A stretch of 64,000 bases of DNA from Closterium sp. Naga37s-1 (Eukaryota > Streptophyta > Zygnematophyceae > Desmidiales > Closteriaceae): contig CANJKZ010000137.1 of the NCBI GenBank assembly GCA_947471745.1, forward strand, positions 4,418,001-4,482,000, given 5' to 3'. Positions within the stretch are counted from its first letter, which is position 1. Every line of letters begins with the position of its first letter. Below, one piece after another: positions 42,101-53,335 of the stretch. Position numbers and translations under genes: made by a program. The notes under the pieces were generated by a model that saw only the letters and a program-made list of their open reading frames with translations, ran no database searches and had not been told where the DNA came from.

Positions 42101-43276
42101 CCCCCCACCAGTGAGCCGCACATTCACTCCATGCCGGCCATAGCAGTGCATCCCAACAAGGCGTGGGTGGCAGCACAGTCCCTAGACAACCAGATCATAG
42201 TGTATGGTGCCAAGGACCCAAGGACCCCCCTGTCTCATCCTTCCCTGTTCCACCTCCCATCTCTCTCTCCTGTTTTCTCCCCTTCCCGCTTCCCATACAC
42301 CCCCCACACCAGTGAGCCGCACATGCACTCCATGCCGGCCATAGCAGTGCATCCCAACAAGGCATGGGTGGCAGCGCAATCGCTAGACAACCAGATCATA
42401 GTGTATGGTGCCAAGGACCGCTTTAGGCTGAACCGGAAGAAGCGATTTGCAGGTCACATCATTGCAGGATACGCCTGCCAGGTGGGTCTAGGCATTGGTG
42501 GGGGATATGCAGAGGGGAAGAGGCATAGGGGGACAAGCATGGAGGGACACAGGCATAGGGGGAGTGAGCTGGCAGCTCAGTCCCTGGACAGCCAGATCAT
42601 AGTGTACGGGCGAAGGACCGGTTCCGGCTCAACAGGAAGAAGCGGTTCGCAGGCCACATCATTGCGGGATACGCCTGCCAGGTGGGATGGGGAGAGCAGG
42701 CATTGAGGGGACAGGTATGAGGGGACTTGGCTGGCAGCACAATCGCTAGACAACCAGATCATAGTGTATGGTGCCAAGAACCGCTTCCGGCTGAACTGCA
42801 AGAAGCGGTTCGCAGGCCACATCATTGCTGGATACGCCTGCCAGGTGGGTAGAGGGGTGCTAGGGACGGGCTTGGGGGACGGGCTTGGGGGACGGGCAGG
42901 CTATGGTTCTAATTGCCCCATTTCCTCACCCATCGCCACCCCCACACCACCAGGTCAACTTTTCTCCCGATGGCCGGTTCATAATGTTGGGCGACGGAGA
43001 GGGCAAGCTGTGGTTCTGATTGCCGCACTCCCCTGCCCACCCACACCCACACCCCCACTCACACCCCCACACCACCAGGTGAACTTCTCTCCCGATGGCC
43101 GGTTCATAATGTCGGGCGACGGAGAGGGCAAGCTGTGGTTTTGGGACTGGAAGACGTGCAAGGTGTTCCGCACAGTCAAGTGCCACGACTCGGTGTGCAT
43201 CGGGTGTGAGTGGCACCCGCTGGAGACGAGCAAGGTCGCCACATGCGGCTGGGACGGGCTCATCAAATACTGGTGA
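39147..43276 (+). CDS. PRP17: PRP17/CDC40-type pre-mRNA splicing factor, WD40 protein
   Basis: PRP17 acts in the second catalytic step of nuclear splicing. Exons: 39147-40612, 40944-41417, 42313-42481, 43079-43276 (TGA after GWDGLIKYW), giving 768 residues. The ATG at 39147 ([17 protein letters not shown]) is preferred over an upstream in-frame ATG at 39081 because it gives the usual short acidic start. The N-terminal third has the conserved [14 protein letters not shown]. Residues about 210-400 form an extraordinary Lys/Glu/Arg block ([16 protein letters not shown], then long EEEEE runs) not typical of the family. [18 protein letters not shown] introduces seven WD40 repeats ([67 protein letters not shown]). 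Partial exon copies occupy every intron. Confidence 0.93.
39775..40265 (+). repeat. Purine-only coding tract in PRP17 exon 1
   Basis: About 490 nt with nearly all G and A on the plus strand (GAGGAGGAAGAGGAG-type). It encodes the Lys/Glu/Arg block. Such polypurine tracts can form triplexes and expand by slippage. Confidence 0.85.
40699..40853 (+). repeat. Intronless copy of the PRP17 exon 1/exon 2 junction
   Basis: Inside intron 1, the last 50 or so bases of exon 1 (ACACGTGGAGCGGGCATACC onward) are repeated. They run straight into the first part of exon 2 (GTACGGCCATC, then ATGGACACCAAGATCAAGAT) at exactly the spliced junction, TTCCCTAA/GTACGGCC. The copy ends near GGGTCGGGG. The real exon 2 starts at 40944. 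Confidence 0.9.
41461..41560 (+). repeat. 15-bp TCTTCTCTCCTCTTC minisatellite
   Basis: About six tandem units in PRP17 intron 2. A second copy of the exon-end flank (ACATCAGGTTAGCAAT-like) lies on each side (about 41428 and 41570). A weak TGAGTTGACTTAGA near 41556 resembles the palindrome family. Confidence 0.85.
41922..42844 (+). repeat. Five copies of PRP17 exon 3
   Basis: Copies start at about 41923, 42112, 42313 (functional), 42567 and 42728. Copies 1 and 2 keep the first two thirds (coding [20 protein letters not shown]) and lose homology after GCCAAGGAC. Copies 4 and 5 keep the last two thirds with a donor; copy 4 has a frame-breaking loss within GTACGGGCGAAGGA. Only the copy at 42313 has a valid acceptor, the full length and a donor. 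Confidence 0.9.
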
Positions 43277-43590
43277 GTGATTGGTCAACTGTAGTCTGTA
43301 GCGATTACTGTAGATTATGTGTGTTGCCACAGTACAGTGGCTCTTCTCATGCAAGGTGTTCCGCACAGTCAAGTGCCACGACCCCGTGTGCATCGGGTGC
43401 GAGTGGCACCCGCTGGAGACGAGCAAGGTGGCTACGTGTGGCTGGGATGGACTTATCAAATACTGGTGAGCGTTTTGCGTAGTGTGGCTGTTTGGTACTG
43501 TAGATCATGTGTGTTTTTACTACAGAGGTTGGATGGGTGTGCCGCTCGGTCACGTGCCATGACTTGGTGTGCATTAGATGTGAATGTGTG
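42954..43590 (+). repeat. Copies of PRP17 exon 4 around the functional exon
   Basis: 42954-43019 repeats the exon start (coding [10 protein letters not shown]) with a valid acceptor but a TGA after TGGTTC. 43351-43470 repeats the second half, including [18 protein letters not shown] and the terminal GLIKYW-TGA. About 43530-43590 is a more decayed third copy of the same part. Confidence 0.88.
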
Positions 43591-44839
43591 GTTGTGATGG
43601 GCTCTTTTTACTACGAAGCGTAGTGGTTTTTTACTGTATATCATGTGTTACTAGAGTGCTATTTATGCGTGTTTCTCGGTCAAGTGCCATGCTAGGTGGT
43701 CACAAGCGTTAGACAACCTCTGTTTTATGCTAATTGAAGGTGGAGTCTCTTCTCTTCACCACTGTAGTAATTGATATTGGATGTGTATATGTGGCTTTGC
43801 ATCTTGTGTGAAACAGGGATTGACAAACGTTCTGCGGAATGAGGGTGGAGTCAGTTTTTTTACGGTAGTTGGCCTTGTGAAGTGTGATGCTTGTCGCTTT
43901 TGGAGCTCCAGTTCTGTTGATTTGAAATATGCTGATTTTTTTTCTTGTGTGGAGCTCCAGTTCTGCTGAATTCTAATACGTTACTGACGAACACTGATTT
44001 TGAAGCTGCTTCAGGCTGCTGCCGTGGATTTCACTGAATCAGAATCTTCATGTTTTACCCACTTCGCAAGTTAGTATTCAGCCATATAATATGTACGCTG
44101 GTTTTATTCACAATTAATAGTGTACTGCCAAGCTTTTCTCTCGCACCTGTGTGAATCTGTCACTTGCATATGTATCTCGATTGCTACAGCTACAGTGAGT
44201 CACATAAACCGCGTTTGCCGGAGCACGCGCATTCCAGCAGGGCATTGTTGTCGCCGCCGCGCGCCTCATTAGAATGCGCCACCAGTGCCAGTGAGGGCTG
44301 CAGAGACTACAATCCGCAGCCCACCTTGGGAATTGGAAGCAATTAAAGGTACCCACGTGGAAAACGATCCAATTACATGGCTCCAGCTAAGCTGTATGAC
44401 GCCATGTTTGGCCAGCCGCATACAGCCCACACATCTGTCCTCCGCGCGCTTTCCTTGAACTTTTTTCCAATGACCCGCTCACCTCTCTGCGCTCCGCAGC
44501 AGGAATCCGCGCGCTCAACTTTCCGCCTCTCCCCTCTTCCCGTTTGCGCTCCGCCCAGGGCGACTCGTCCCACCCAATCCCACGATATTTTCGTGGCAAA
44601 GATCTCTGGGGAATTCCTACTCAGAACTCGCAGCAAAAATCCAGTAGTATTTATTTTGATCCGCCTCTCATTGCACCAATTATTCGGTGGAACATATTAC
44701 TCTCCAGTGCTCGGTCTCTCCTCTTCTGATTCTTTCGTCCGAACCTCCTGCATCCTTCAGCCTTTCCGGATTCGGCTGTATTGTTCTTCTCGTTCGGTCG
44801 CTATCGCCTGGTTAACTCCGCTTCAAGTGTTTCATTGCC
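43277..44839. other. PRP17 3' flank and GS upstream region
   Basis: After the decayed exon copies (to about 43590), 43600-44100 is AT-rich and apparently non-coding. 44100-44839 is the probable GS promoter and 5' UTR. I see no other gene. Confidence 0.5.
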
Positions 44840-47791
44840 ATGGCGTCTACCATTGACCAGCTGAAAAACCTTCCTATCACCACTGACGATATCATCGCGG
44901 AATATGTCTGGTGAGCCGTTGAGAATTCTCAATGTAAAATCAGTCTGGCTTCTGTCCCAATGTCAGCGTTTGCTGTGTTCGTCTTGACACTCCTTGAACG
45001 TCGTCGTTTCCTTCTCGCAGGATTGGAGGATCTGGAATTGATGTCAGGAGCAAGGCCAGGGTAAGCCTCCTGCCGAACATTTCTTTTTCACAACATCTTA
45101 TAAAGCATTTATAGAGGGTCTGTTCGTTTCATGCCTGCCGCCGAACATGTATAGTTCACAGCATTCTGTACCTTGTATAGGTTCAACTGAATTAGCATGT
45201 AGTAAAGGGTCATTTCATGCCAAATCCCGTTTCTGCCTTGCAGACTGTAAAGGGTCCCATTGGTCCCGCCGACGTCGCGAAGCTTCCCAAGTGGAACTTC
45301 GATGGTTCCAGCACGGGCCAAGCTCCAGGCACGGACAGCGAAGTGATTCTCTAGTGAGTCCCGTCGCCTCCCGTTCAAGACATCTCTCTTTATTCGCACC
45401 TTTCGTTTCATACGCTTCTCAATACGGTCGCCTGTCGAGTCGATGCGGAACTACGGCTAGAAATAGCCTGAAAACAAGTAAAACGTCATCCATCCAATTT
45501 TTCCTTCACGTTGTCTTCGGCGTTCTGATATGCGGGCTTGTGACTTGACTCTACTTTTCTGTCTTGTGCTCATCTGATGTCTTTTGCAGCCCCCAAGCCG
45601 TGTTCAAGGATCCCTTCCGTGGTGGCAACAACATTCTGGTGAGGAGCTGCTAGTAGTAGTACTTCTAGGCCCTGGCCCGGGTTCTGACACGCATTCTGTC
45701 GCGTTCGCTTCTACGCTTCGCTTGCGCTACAGCCTGTTTATGCGAGTAGCAATGCCGCCTCTACTTGCGATTGGTTTTCTTCAGCGCATTTTATCGAGCA
45801 CCTCTATTAGCACTAGAATCCGGCGATACATAATGTCTTGACCTCGTTATGTTCCCCTTCCTGTCGTCGCTGCCAGGTCATGTGCGACTGCTACACGCCG
45901 CAAGGCGAGCCCATTCCCAGCAACAAGCGCGCCTTCGCTGCTGATGTGTTGAAGAAGGTCGAGGACCACGAGCCCTGGTACGTCTTGTGTTTCCACCATG
46001 TGCGCTTAGTTGCATTGCTTCTCATCCCTCCTGGTACGTCTTTCAGTGCTTACTCAGTTTTGGCGTTCCTAATTACGTTCCTTCCCAATAAGCGTTCCTA
46101 TCTACGTGCCTTTAAAATGGCTCTAATCCCTGATACTCTTTGCCAGGGTATCACCATCCGTGACTGTTCACGTGCCTGTTCACATTCTCGTGCCACGTCA
46201 CGTCTATATGCCTCCTCTCACATTACCCGTGATGTCAAACCGTGTCGTCACCCATGCCTAACCCTGCCTCGGCGTCCCCGAACCTCCCTCGCAGGTTCGG
46301 CTTGGAGCAGGAGTACACGCTCCTCAAGAAGGACGTCAAGTGGCCGCTCGGCTGGCCCACCGGCGGCTACCCCGCTCCGCAGGGCCCGTACTACTGCGGC
46401 ACGGGCGCGGACAAGGCGTGGGGTCGCGACATCGTCGACGCGCACTACAAGGCGTGTCTCTACGCGGGGATTAAGATCAGCGGGATCAACGCGGAGGTGA
46501 TGCCGGGCCAGTGGGAGTTCCAGGTGGGCCCGTGCACGGGCATCGAAGCGGGCGATCATCTGTGGATGGCGCGGTATTTGCTCGAGAGAGTGACGGAGAT
46601 GGCTGACGTGGTGCTCTCGCTGGATCCCAAGCCGATCGAGGGCGACTGGAACGGCGCCGGCTGCCATACCAACTACAGGTCGGTTTGCTGTTCGTCTAAA
46701 GCTACGAACGTTGTTTCTTCCCCGTTTTTTTCAAGACAGCTTTCCCTCTCTCGGCCGGTTTTTAGCAAATGTTCTGAAAGCGAGGTTATTGAAACGTGTC
46801 GTTGTTGTGATGTGTTGGGGTTCCCCCGTGCAGCACGAAGGCGATGCGCGAGGAGGGCGGGTACGATCTGATCGTGAAGGCGATCGAGAAGCTGGGGCTG
46901 AAGCACAAGGAGCACATCGCCGCGTACGGCGAGGGCAACGAGCGCCGCCTCACCGGCAAGCACGAGACGGCCGACATGAACACCTTCTCCTGGGTACGCG
47001 CTGCTCTCCCTCTCCGTGTATTTTCCGTGTGTGAGTTTGGAGCCTCACTTTCGTTCTTGCCTCACCGGCAAGCACGAGACGGCCGACATGAACACCTTCT
47101 CCTGGGTACGCTGCTTTTTCGCTCCACTGATCTTCTCAACTATTCCACCATCTCCCTTATGCCTCACGGGCAAGCACTAGACGGCCGACATTGAAACCTT
47201 TCCAGGGTACGCTTCTATCCCACTCCATGTATTTTCGTTGTTTCACGATCTGATCCTTCTCCCTCCTCCCGTACCCTTCCCTCCATTCCTTCAGGGTGTG
47301 GCCAACCGTGGCTGCTCAGTCCGTGTGGGCCGCGACACAGAGGCGCAGAAGAAGGGTGAGTCCTTTCTCTCTTTGCATTCACGCTTCCGCATTTGAGAGC
47401 GCGTTTCTGAGTTCACTAAATCTTGTTATTTGCATGTTATGGATAAAAATCACGTAACTCCTGAAACGTGCTTCAAAACCACGCCTTGGATGAAATCTAA
47501 CAGATTTGGTCATCTGACACGTTTTCTTGCTCCCCTTACCAGGTTACTTCGAGGATAGGCGGCCATCGTCTAACATGGACCCATACATTGTCACGGGCAA
47601 GATTGCAGAGACCACCATCTTGTGGGAGCCCACAGGTATGTTATCTTCATTTGTCATTGGCATTTCATACACGTACATCTTCCACTCGAAGCAGCTATCC
47701 TCGCTTTGTCCCTGCTTAGATGCATATGAAACCCCTGGTTCTGACGTCTTTGCCCTGTCTTGCCTATCCGTGTCTTGGCTGTGCAGCGTAA
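44840..47791 (+). CDS. Glutamine synthetase, cytosolic type (GS1-like)
   Basis: GS condenses ammonium and glutamate to glutamine using ATP and is a decameric type II enzyme. Exons: 44840-44910, 45021-45060, 45244-45353, 45590-45638, 45877-45977, 46295-46678, 46834-46993, 47295-47355, 47543-47635, 47787-47791, giving 357 residues, the usual length. The N-terminus ([20 protein letters not shown]) has no transit peptide. Motifs: [14 protein letters not shown] (residues about 53-66), [10 protein letters not shown] (125), [23 protein letters not shown] (about 240-253), [10 protein letters not shown] (about 309) and [14 protein letters not shown] (about 327). These include the catalytic Glu, ammonium- and ATP-site residues. 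The last two codons are inferred: CAG/GTATG after WEPT splices to CAG/CGTAA at 47787, giving WEPTA-stop. Without that splice the frame runs on into unrelated residues. Confidence 0.93.
44919..44932. repeat. AATT-centred palindrome in GS intron 1
   Basis: TTGAGAATTCTCAA begins nine bases after the exon-1 donor. It has the same arms as the palindromes elsewhere in the window and the AATT centre seen in the MCM3 intron at 1427-1448. Confidence 0.93.
47059..47206 (+). repeat. Two copies of the 3' end of GS exon 7
   Basis: 47059-47105 repeats the exon end (coding [15 protein letters not shown]) with the donor GTACGC. 47160-47206 repeats it again, decayed (an in-frame TAG in AAGCACTAGACG). Both lie in the intron following the functional exon 46834-46993. 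Confidence 0.9.
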
Positions 47792-48584
47792 GCGCCCCTC
47801 CACACACCGAGATGCATTACAGCAGTTGTAGCTTGATAGAATGGGCCGTGTTAGCAAGGTCCTGTTGCAATTTGTTTCTACCCTTTTGGCGTGCTATGTT
47901 ATGTAAGAGTAATGTTATTAGTGTATTTATTCCGGCCTCAACAGTTAGTGTCCTGTCAGACATACAAATACCTTGTGTGTCTGTATTATCACAAACAATG
48001 CCTTGATGATGGCGAAAGCAGTTGAGAACTGCATGGCATGACAATCCGCTTCTTTGTGACTGGATTTTCAGCCATACCAGCTGGATTGCTAGGTACGGTA
48101 GTGATTCAACCACAAGGTTTAGCCTGGTGTCTTCTATAGCTTGCTGTTCACATGGGTTTTGTTTCGCCGACCGCTTGACATGTGTTGCGCCAGTCTGGTA
48201 TCCTCACGAACCATGGAGAATGGCGAGAAAAAAAAAGCCACCTGTACGGTATGTCTACCTGTCTAGCACTGTTCTTGCATGCATGCCTACCAGTGTTCTT
48301 GTGTTCTATTGCCATGGAAGGCATGGCAGTATTACAATTACCATGCATACATCGCGTGGTTGTCTCGGAAGCAATAGCAATAGAACATTTGACATACATA
48401 CATCACATCACAACATCACCCGGACCCCCTACCATTGGGACAATGGATTCAGCCTGTCACCCCTCACTACTACTCCTGCCCACGCACCAGGGATGAGAAC
48501 CAAGAGCCAATGTTCGCATCACTTCATCACCCGGACCCCCTACCATTGGGGCGATGCTTGCATCCCGCCTGTCACCCCTCACTA
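47792..48584. other. GS 3' flank with a duplicated segment
   Basis: No gene. A segment of about 85 bp (CACCCGGACCCCCTACCATT onward, to CCACGCACCAGGGA) occurs at about 48414-48495 and again at about 48525-48609, diverged. The second copy overlaps the 3' end of the minus-strand gene. Confidence 0.6.
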
Positions 48585-48888
48585 CTATTCCTGCCCACGC
48601 ACCAGGGAAGAGACCCAAGAGCCGATCGAAAAGAACGTGCCTGTAAGCCAGTTCACGTCAAATATCCTTGAGAAGGTGGATGTCAGAGGGCCAAGGAAAC
48701 CCATCATCCCACCCAACCCCCCTCCTCCTCCATTCCCACTGCTGCTGCTGGTGGTAGCAGCAGTTGGTGGGGAGGGTAACTGAGAGGGCACCTGGGTGGG
48801 GAGGTTACGAGTAGTGGAAGTTGCAGGGAGGACGACTGGCGAATCCCCTGTAGCAGCAGTGCGGGCCCTAGTGGATGCCGGTGCAGGC

Positions 48889-48921
<33 letters not shown>

Positions 48922-50758
48922 GCAGTCAAAGGGAGGCTCCTTGCAGGCGTTGAGACAGGCACAGTAGCAGCAGCAGTTGAAGGGCGGCCCCGAGTGGGTG
49001 ACGAGACAGCTACAGCAGCAGCAGAGGGGTTTCCCCTAGTGGGTGTTGCGACAGGCACAGCAGCAACTGAAGGGAGGCCTCTCACAGGTGTTGAGACAGC
49101 TACAGCAGCAGCGGAGGGGTTGTCCCTAGTGGGTCCTGAGACAGATATAGCAGCAGAAGGAGGTCTGGTCCCTAGGGATGTGCTACTGGGAGCAGAGGGG
49201 CCTGACACACCCGCTGCCCTCGCTCCTGCTGCAGATACAGCCACTGCTCCATGCGCTCCCCCTACAGGCGTTGAGACAGGCACCGCAGTAGCAGCAGAAG
49301 GACGGGCCCCTAGAGTCGTGCTATTGGCAGCAGAGGGCCCTGACACACCCGCTGCCCTCGCCCCTGCTGCAGGTGCAGCCATTGCCCCAGGCACTACTAA
49401 AGGCACGGTTGCAGGCACAGTTGCAGGTACGGTTGCAGGTACGGTTGCAGGTACGGTTGCAGGTACGGTTGCAGGCACTGATGCAGGCACTGCTGCAGGC
49501 ACGGTTGCAGGCACGGCTGCAGGCACGGCAGCAGGCACGGTCGCAGGCAAGGTGGCTGGCACGGTTGCAGGCACGGTTGCAGGCACTGTTGCAGGCACTG
49601 TTCCCCGTAGAGGCACTGTGCTCACCCCTTGGCTGCCTGTTGGCTGACTGACTGCAGGTGGAGAAACAGGCATGGCTGTGACAGGAATTGCAGGAGTAGC
49701 CCGAGTGCCTTCTGTAGCAGCAGTAGAAGGAGTAACCTGATTGGTTGCTGCAGTAGATGTTACAGGGGTAACCAGAGGGCTTGTTGCAATAGGAGTTGCC
49801 GGAGCAACCTGAGTGCCTGCTGTAGCAGGAACGGCAGGAGTAGCCCGAGTGCCCGCTGTAACTTGAACTGCGGGTGTAACCAGGGTTCCTGCTGTGACAG
49901 AAGCTCCTGGTGTGCCAGAGCTTCGTGTTGCAGCACCACTCCCTGCTGTAACAGGCGCCATCGGTGTTACAGGTGTTCCAGGCGTAACTGGGGCAGGTGT
50001 AACTGGGGCAGGTGTAACTGGGGCAGGCGTAACAGGTGCTCTAGGGTCAACAGGTGTTGAGGATGTAACAGGCAGTCTTGGCGTTACAGGGGCAGGTGTT
50101 ACCAACGGTTGCTGCTTCGCCTGTGGGGGAGCAAGTGGCACCGGCGACCGTGACGATGACGTGGCGGTCTGGCGGGCGGCAGAAGCCGGAGGCGTCTGGC
50201 CAGCTGGAGCGTGGGACGCTGCCGCCCGTGCCGCCAGTGCTGCTGCCGACGCTGCCGATGCAGCTGACGCAGCTGATGCTGCGGACGCTGCTGATGCTCG
50301 CGATGCTAGCGATGCTGCTGATGCTGGTGGTGGTGGCGCCGCTGCTGTTGCAAGGATTCCTGTATTTGAGGGCGTTAACAAAGGGGTTGAGAACAACAGG
50401 GATGAGAGGAGGTGATTCAACAAGGATGGTCCACTGTTAAGGAAAATTTTGTGCGAACGGGAGACATGGGTGGGGGTTATTGAGGACAGGAGGAGTCACT
50501 GCGTAAGAAACAAGGAAAGGGGTACAGGATCAGCCTGAAGGAAGGGCCACTCGTGCATTTGGACAGACAAGCACAATACAGACGGGCAGAAGTGATGACC
50601 CTGATTGTCTGTCTAGCAAAAACAGGACAGAGAACACGAGCTCAAACTATTTCCTCATGAGACGACAATCACGTACCAGTGAAGCTGACCACAACGAGGC
50701 AGAACATGAACACCAGCAGCGGGCGATGGGAGGGCACAGTGATTCGTGTTTGCGCCAT
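48585..50758 (-). CDS. Secreted Ala/Pro/Thr/Val-repeat protein, wall glycoprotein-like
   Basis: Two exons on the minus strand: 50758-50677 and 50344-48585. Exon 1 encodes MAQTRITVPSHRP and a hydrophobic LLVFMFCLVVVSF signal peptide. The donor G/GTACGT joins in phase to CAACAG/CAGCGGCGCC at 50344. About 613 residues result. The body is low complexity: Ala/Ser runs, APVTPAPVTP and then about 20 VPAT units (DNA unit GGTTGCAGGCAC, 12 bp, near 49400-49600). These are followed by repeats of roughly 30 residues with VSTPVRG or PTRGNPSAAAV. The tail is Gly-rich (GGGGGLGGMMGFLGPL) with an amphipathic end. It resembles hydroxyproline/arabinogalactan-type wall proteins in composition only. The splice choice is inferred from frame. 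Confidence 0.65.
49395..49605. repeat. 12-bp coding minisatellite (VPAT)
   Basis: Around 17 units of GGCACGGTTGCA and close variants (GGTACGGTTGCA, GGCACTGCTGCA), read as Val-Pro-Ala-Thr on the minus strand. Confidence 0.9.
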
Positions 50759-53335
50759 CAGACACGCTTTCTCCGCTTGCGTCCGGTCAAGGTCGCTGCG
50801 AGCTTTTGGTGAGAATCTCTTCAGGGAGTAACGGTCAGCGCGAACTGGGGGTCAGCGCGAACTGGGGGTCAGCGCGAACTGGGGGTCGGCGCGAACTGGG
50901 GGTCAGCGCGAACTGGGCAAGAGAGGCGCCTCCTTTCTGAGAGTTAAGGTGAGGAAGACTTTTTTAAATCTCCTTCCGCCACGAGGCGCTCGAACCGTTA
51001 GACAGCAGCAGCAGCAGCAGACTCAGAAGTGAGTTCTTCACGTAACACCCTAAAGTAGCTCAGCCCAGTATCACAGCTCGGATCACAATGACTAAAACTC
51101 ACGATGAACCTGATAATTATCACTCACCCCGGGCCCTCTCTTATAAACCAGATGTCCTTTGCAAAGAGCGGCGAAGCACTCCGTTCAGAAATCCGCGACG
51201 CGCGATTGATCTCGCTGCTGATTGCTACTTGCAGTCTGGATGCGTGATTTCCAGCCATTGATGCGAGTCGCGTCGAGCCGCAAAAGCGAACAGTCGCAGT
51301 TCGTCCAAGCCGCTGCGAACACAAGCTGGCGAAATTGGCGTAGCGAAGAGCGCCACCCTGATTACATCGGCTTGACTGGCACGTGATTGATTGTAACGGA
51401 TTGAGCCGATTGTATTGACGTAAGCACAAAAAAAGTCCACGCTTCGCACTCCATTCATTCTCAGCCCATCCTTCGCCTGTGTCCGCCTCAGCAGGTATTT
51501 CCAGGCAGGCTTGGATCGCCATGGTTGTTGCACTACCAGTGGTCATTCCAATGAACGAAAAGTTAATGACTCGTTCTTATGAGAAGTTGAACTCTAGAAG
51601 TTGACGAGGCATCACTAGCGGAATTCACGACTGGCGAAGGTGCTTTTTCTGAATCTGGTGGATTTCAAGCGTTCCAGGTCATGATTGCTCTTTCCAGCTT
51701 GGCAAGAAGGCGTCAGCTGGCGGCATGGTAGCTTTTCACCACGGTGACAGATGGAAGAGCAAGAGAAACGTACAACTGATCGGCGTGTAAGGGCTGAACA
51801 TACAACATTGACAATTTCAAGGTTCCAGGAAGAAGATGGAGTTTTGAGAGGAGGAAACAGCGGACACCTGTGCACGGCATAAATTGTATCGAATAGAGCG
51901 CCCAAAAACGGGGGAGGGAAGGATAAAAAGGTTTTGCCATTGCAGCTCCACAATTGGGAGGGAGCTTGGAATGGCAGTGGCAAGCAAACTCCAAAGGTTC
52001 ATACACTGAAGGGATGAACAGCATTCGAGTGGTACGCATAGACGTAATCAATCTCATCTCACCCCATTCCACGCCTTTCCAGCCCATACCATCCCATCGC
52101 ATCCGCTACCCGTCCCATCAAATCCCATCGCACCGCATCTGACACCACTCAGGATGTGCTGATGGAGACGCGGGAAATCCAAAATGACGCGATCCGACTT
52201 TGGCACATGCGGAGGTGAGTTTGACAGGGTTGAGCACATGTTCTCGGTCGAATGGGATGGGATGGTATTGGTGAACCGAGTGTGGAGTGTAGCCGAAATG
52301 AAATATTGGTGAACCGAAATGAGACCAGTGCGGAGTGTAGCCGCTGTAACTAGGATTTTCAGTGTTCGATTAGACCCGATATAATGCTACACTCGTTTGG
52401 ATCTGGCCGTTTCTAGAGATTGGCCCTTTTGCCACCGAAATGTCAAACTTTTCCACCATCTCGTTCCTCCAGCAGTAGCGAAAACGCATCAGTTAGCCGT
52501 TATGGTTACAGGCCTTCTTTGTGCCGGGCAGACCAGGAGGCCCTTGGGATCGCCGCACTTCGCGAAACTGTTTATCGCCTCGCCAGAGCCGAAAATGGCC
52601 TGCCTTGTAATTGCTCTGGATCGGAGGAGAATCAGGGTGGGTGAATCAAGGCAGGTAGGTTGTTCAGAGGAGAAATCTGGGTCAGCTTTTGTCTAGTAGA
52701 GTAGGCTTGGATTTATCAGCCATCCTTTCCCTGCCGTAATTTCTAGGGGAGAGCTTGCAACAACACTATTTCATCGGGGATCAGGATTCAGGGAATCCAT
52801 AGGAGGCTCAACCAAGTCGTTTCCCTAATTTGAAGGAATTTCTGATCCGTTGTCCTATTTTCTGGATCAAATACCGCGATCTCGTCCTCGTGAAGCCTGG
52901 CCATGGCTGAGGAGCAACTTGATACCCTAATCCGTCACAAGTGATAGGCTTACCAGTAGTAGTCGTTTCCAACTCACAGATTTCTGCAGGCTGACGTCTG
53001 GGATGTTGTGACGGATCGTCCCGAAGGACAAGGCTGTAGTTTGAGCTTCTTAGGTTGCCTGGTCAACTTAGATCTAGTTCGTCGGTCACTATCTTAATTC
53101 TAGATCATTCGCTGGTGCTTCGTTACAAGTTGACCTGCTGCGAAATCCGTCGATTTTTGTAAGTCGCAACCGTCCATGGTTACGCATCGCGATGGTCCCA
53201 TCAGCTGGCTAAGCGACTTTTTGACACTTTTCCTCCATTCCCGTTGACCTCGAGCAGGCTCATTGTTGTCTTGCCTTATTCTCGCCTCGGCGTTATTCTT
53301 CCGCTTTCCTCTTAGGTTTCACAGAAGCAGGCGCC
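50759..53335. other. Divergent intergenic region (repeat protein / AP1M)
   Basis: An 18-bp unit (GTCAGCGCGAACTGGGGG) occurs about five times at 50827-50920, just upstream of the minus-strand gene. 52080-52135 has ATCCCATCGCATCC-type repeats. 52154-52215 looks like a lone exon flanked by CACTCAG and GTGAGTTT, but I cannot assign it. Nothing else resembles a gene. Confidence 0.5.

Noticed and set aside
43265-43276. PRP17 continuing past TGG by splicing at GTGAGT
   Set aside because: The family ends at GLIKLW(D), so the in-frame TGA is taken as the stop. A one-residue downstream exon cannot be excluded.
47636-48006. GS C-terminal extension read through from WEPT
   Set aside because: A strong donor follows WEPT and the extension resembles nothing; splicing to 47787 gives the usual GS1 length and end.
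51124-51546. Minus-strand open frame of 140 codons upstream of AP1M
   Set aside because: No domain, no signal peptide, and no convincing splice context. Kept as non-coding.
52154-52215. Exon-like segment with CAG before it and GTGAGT after it
   Set aside because: Too short to identify, no partner exon in frame within reach, and not needed by AP1M, whose start codon is at 53336.
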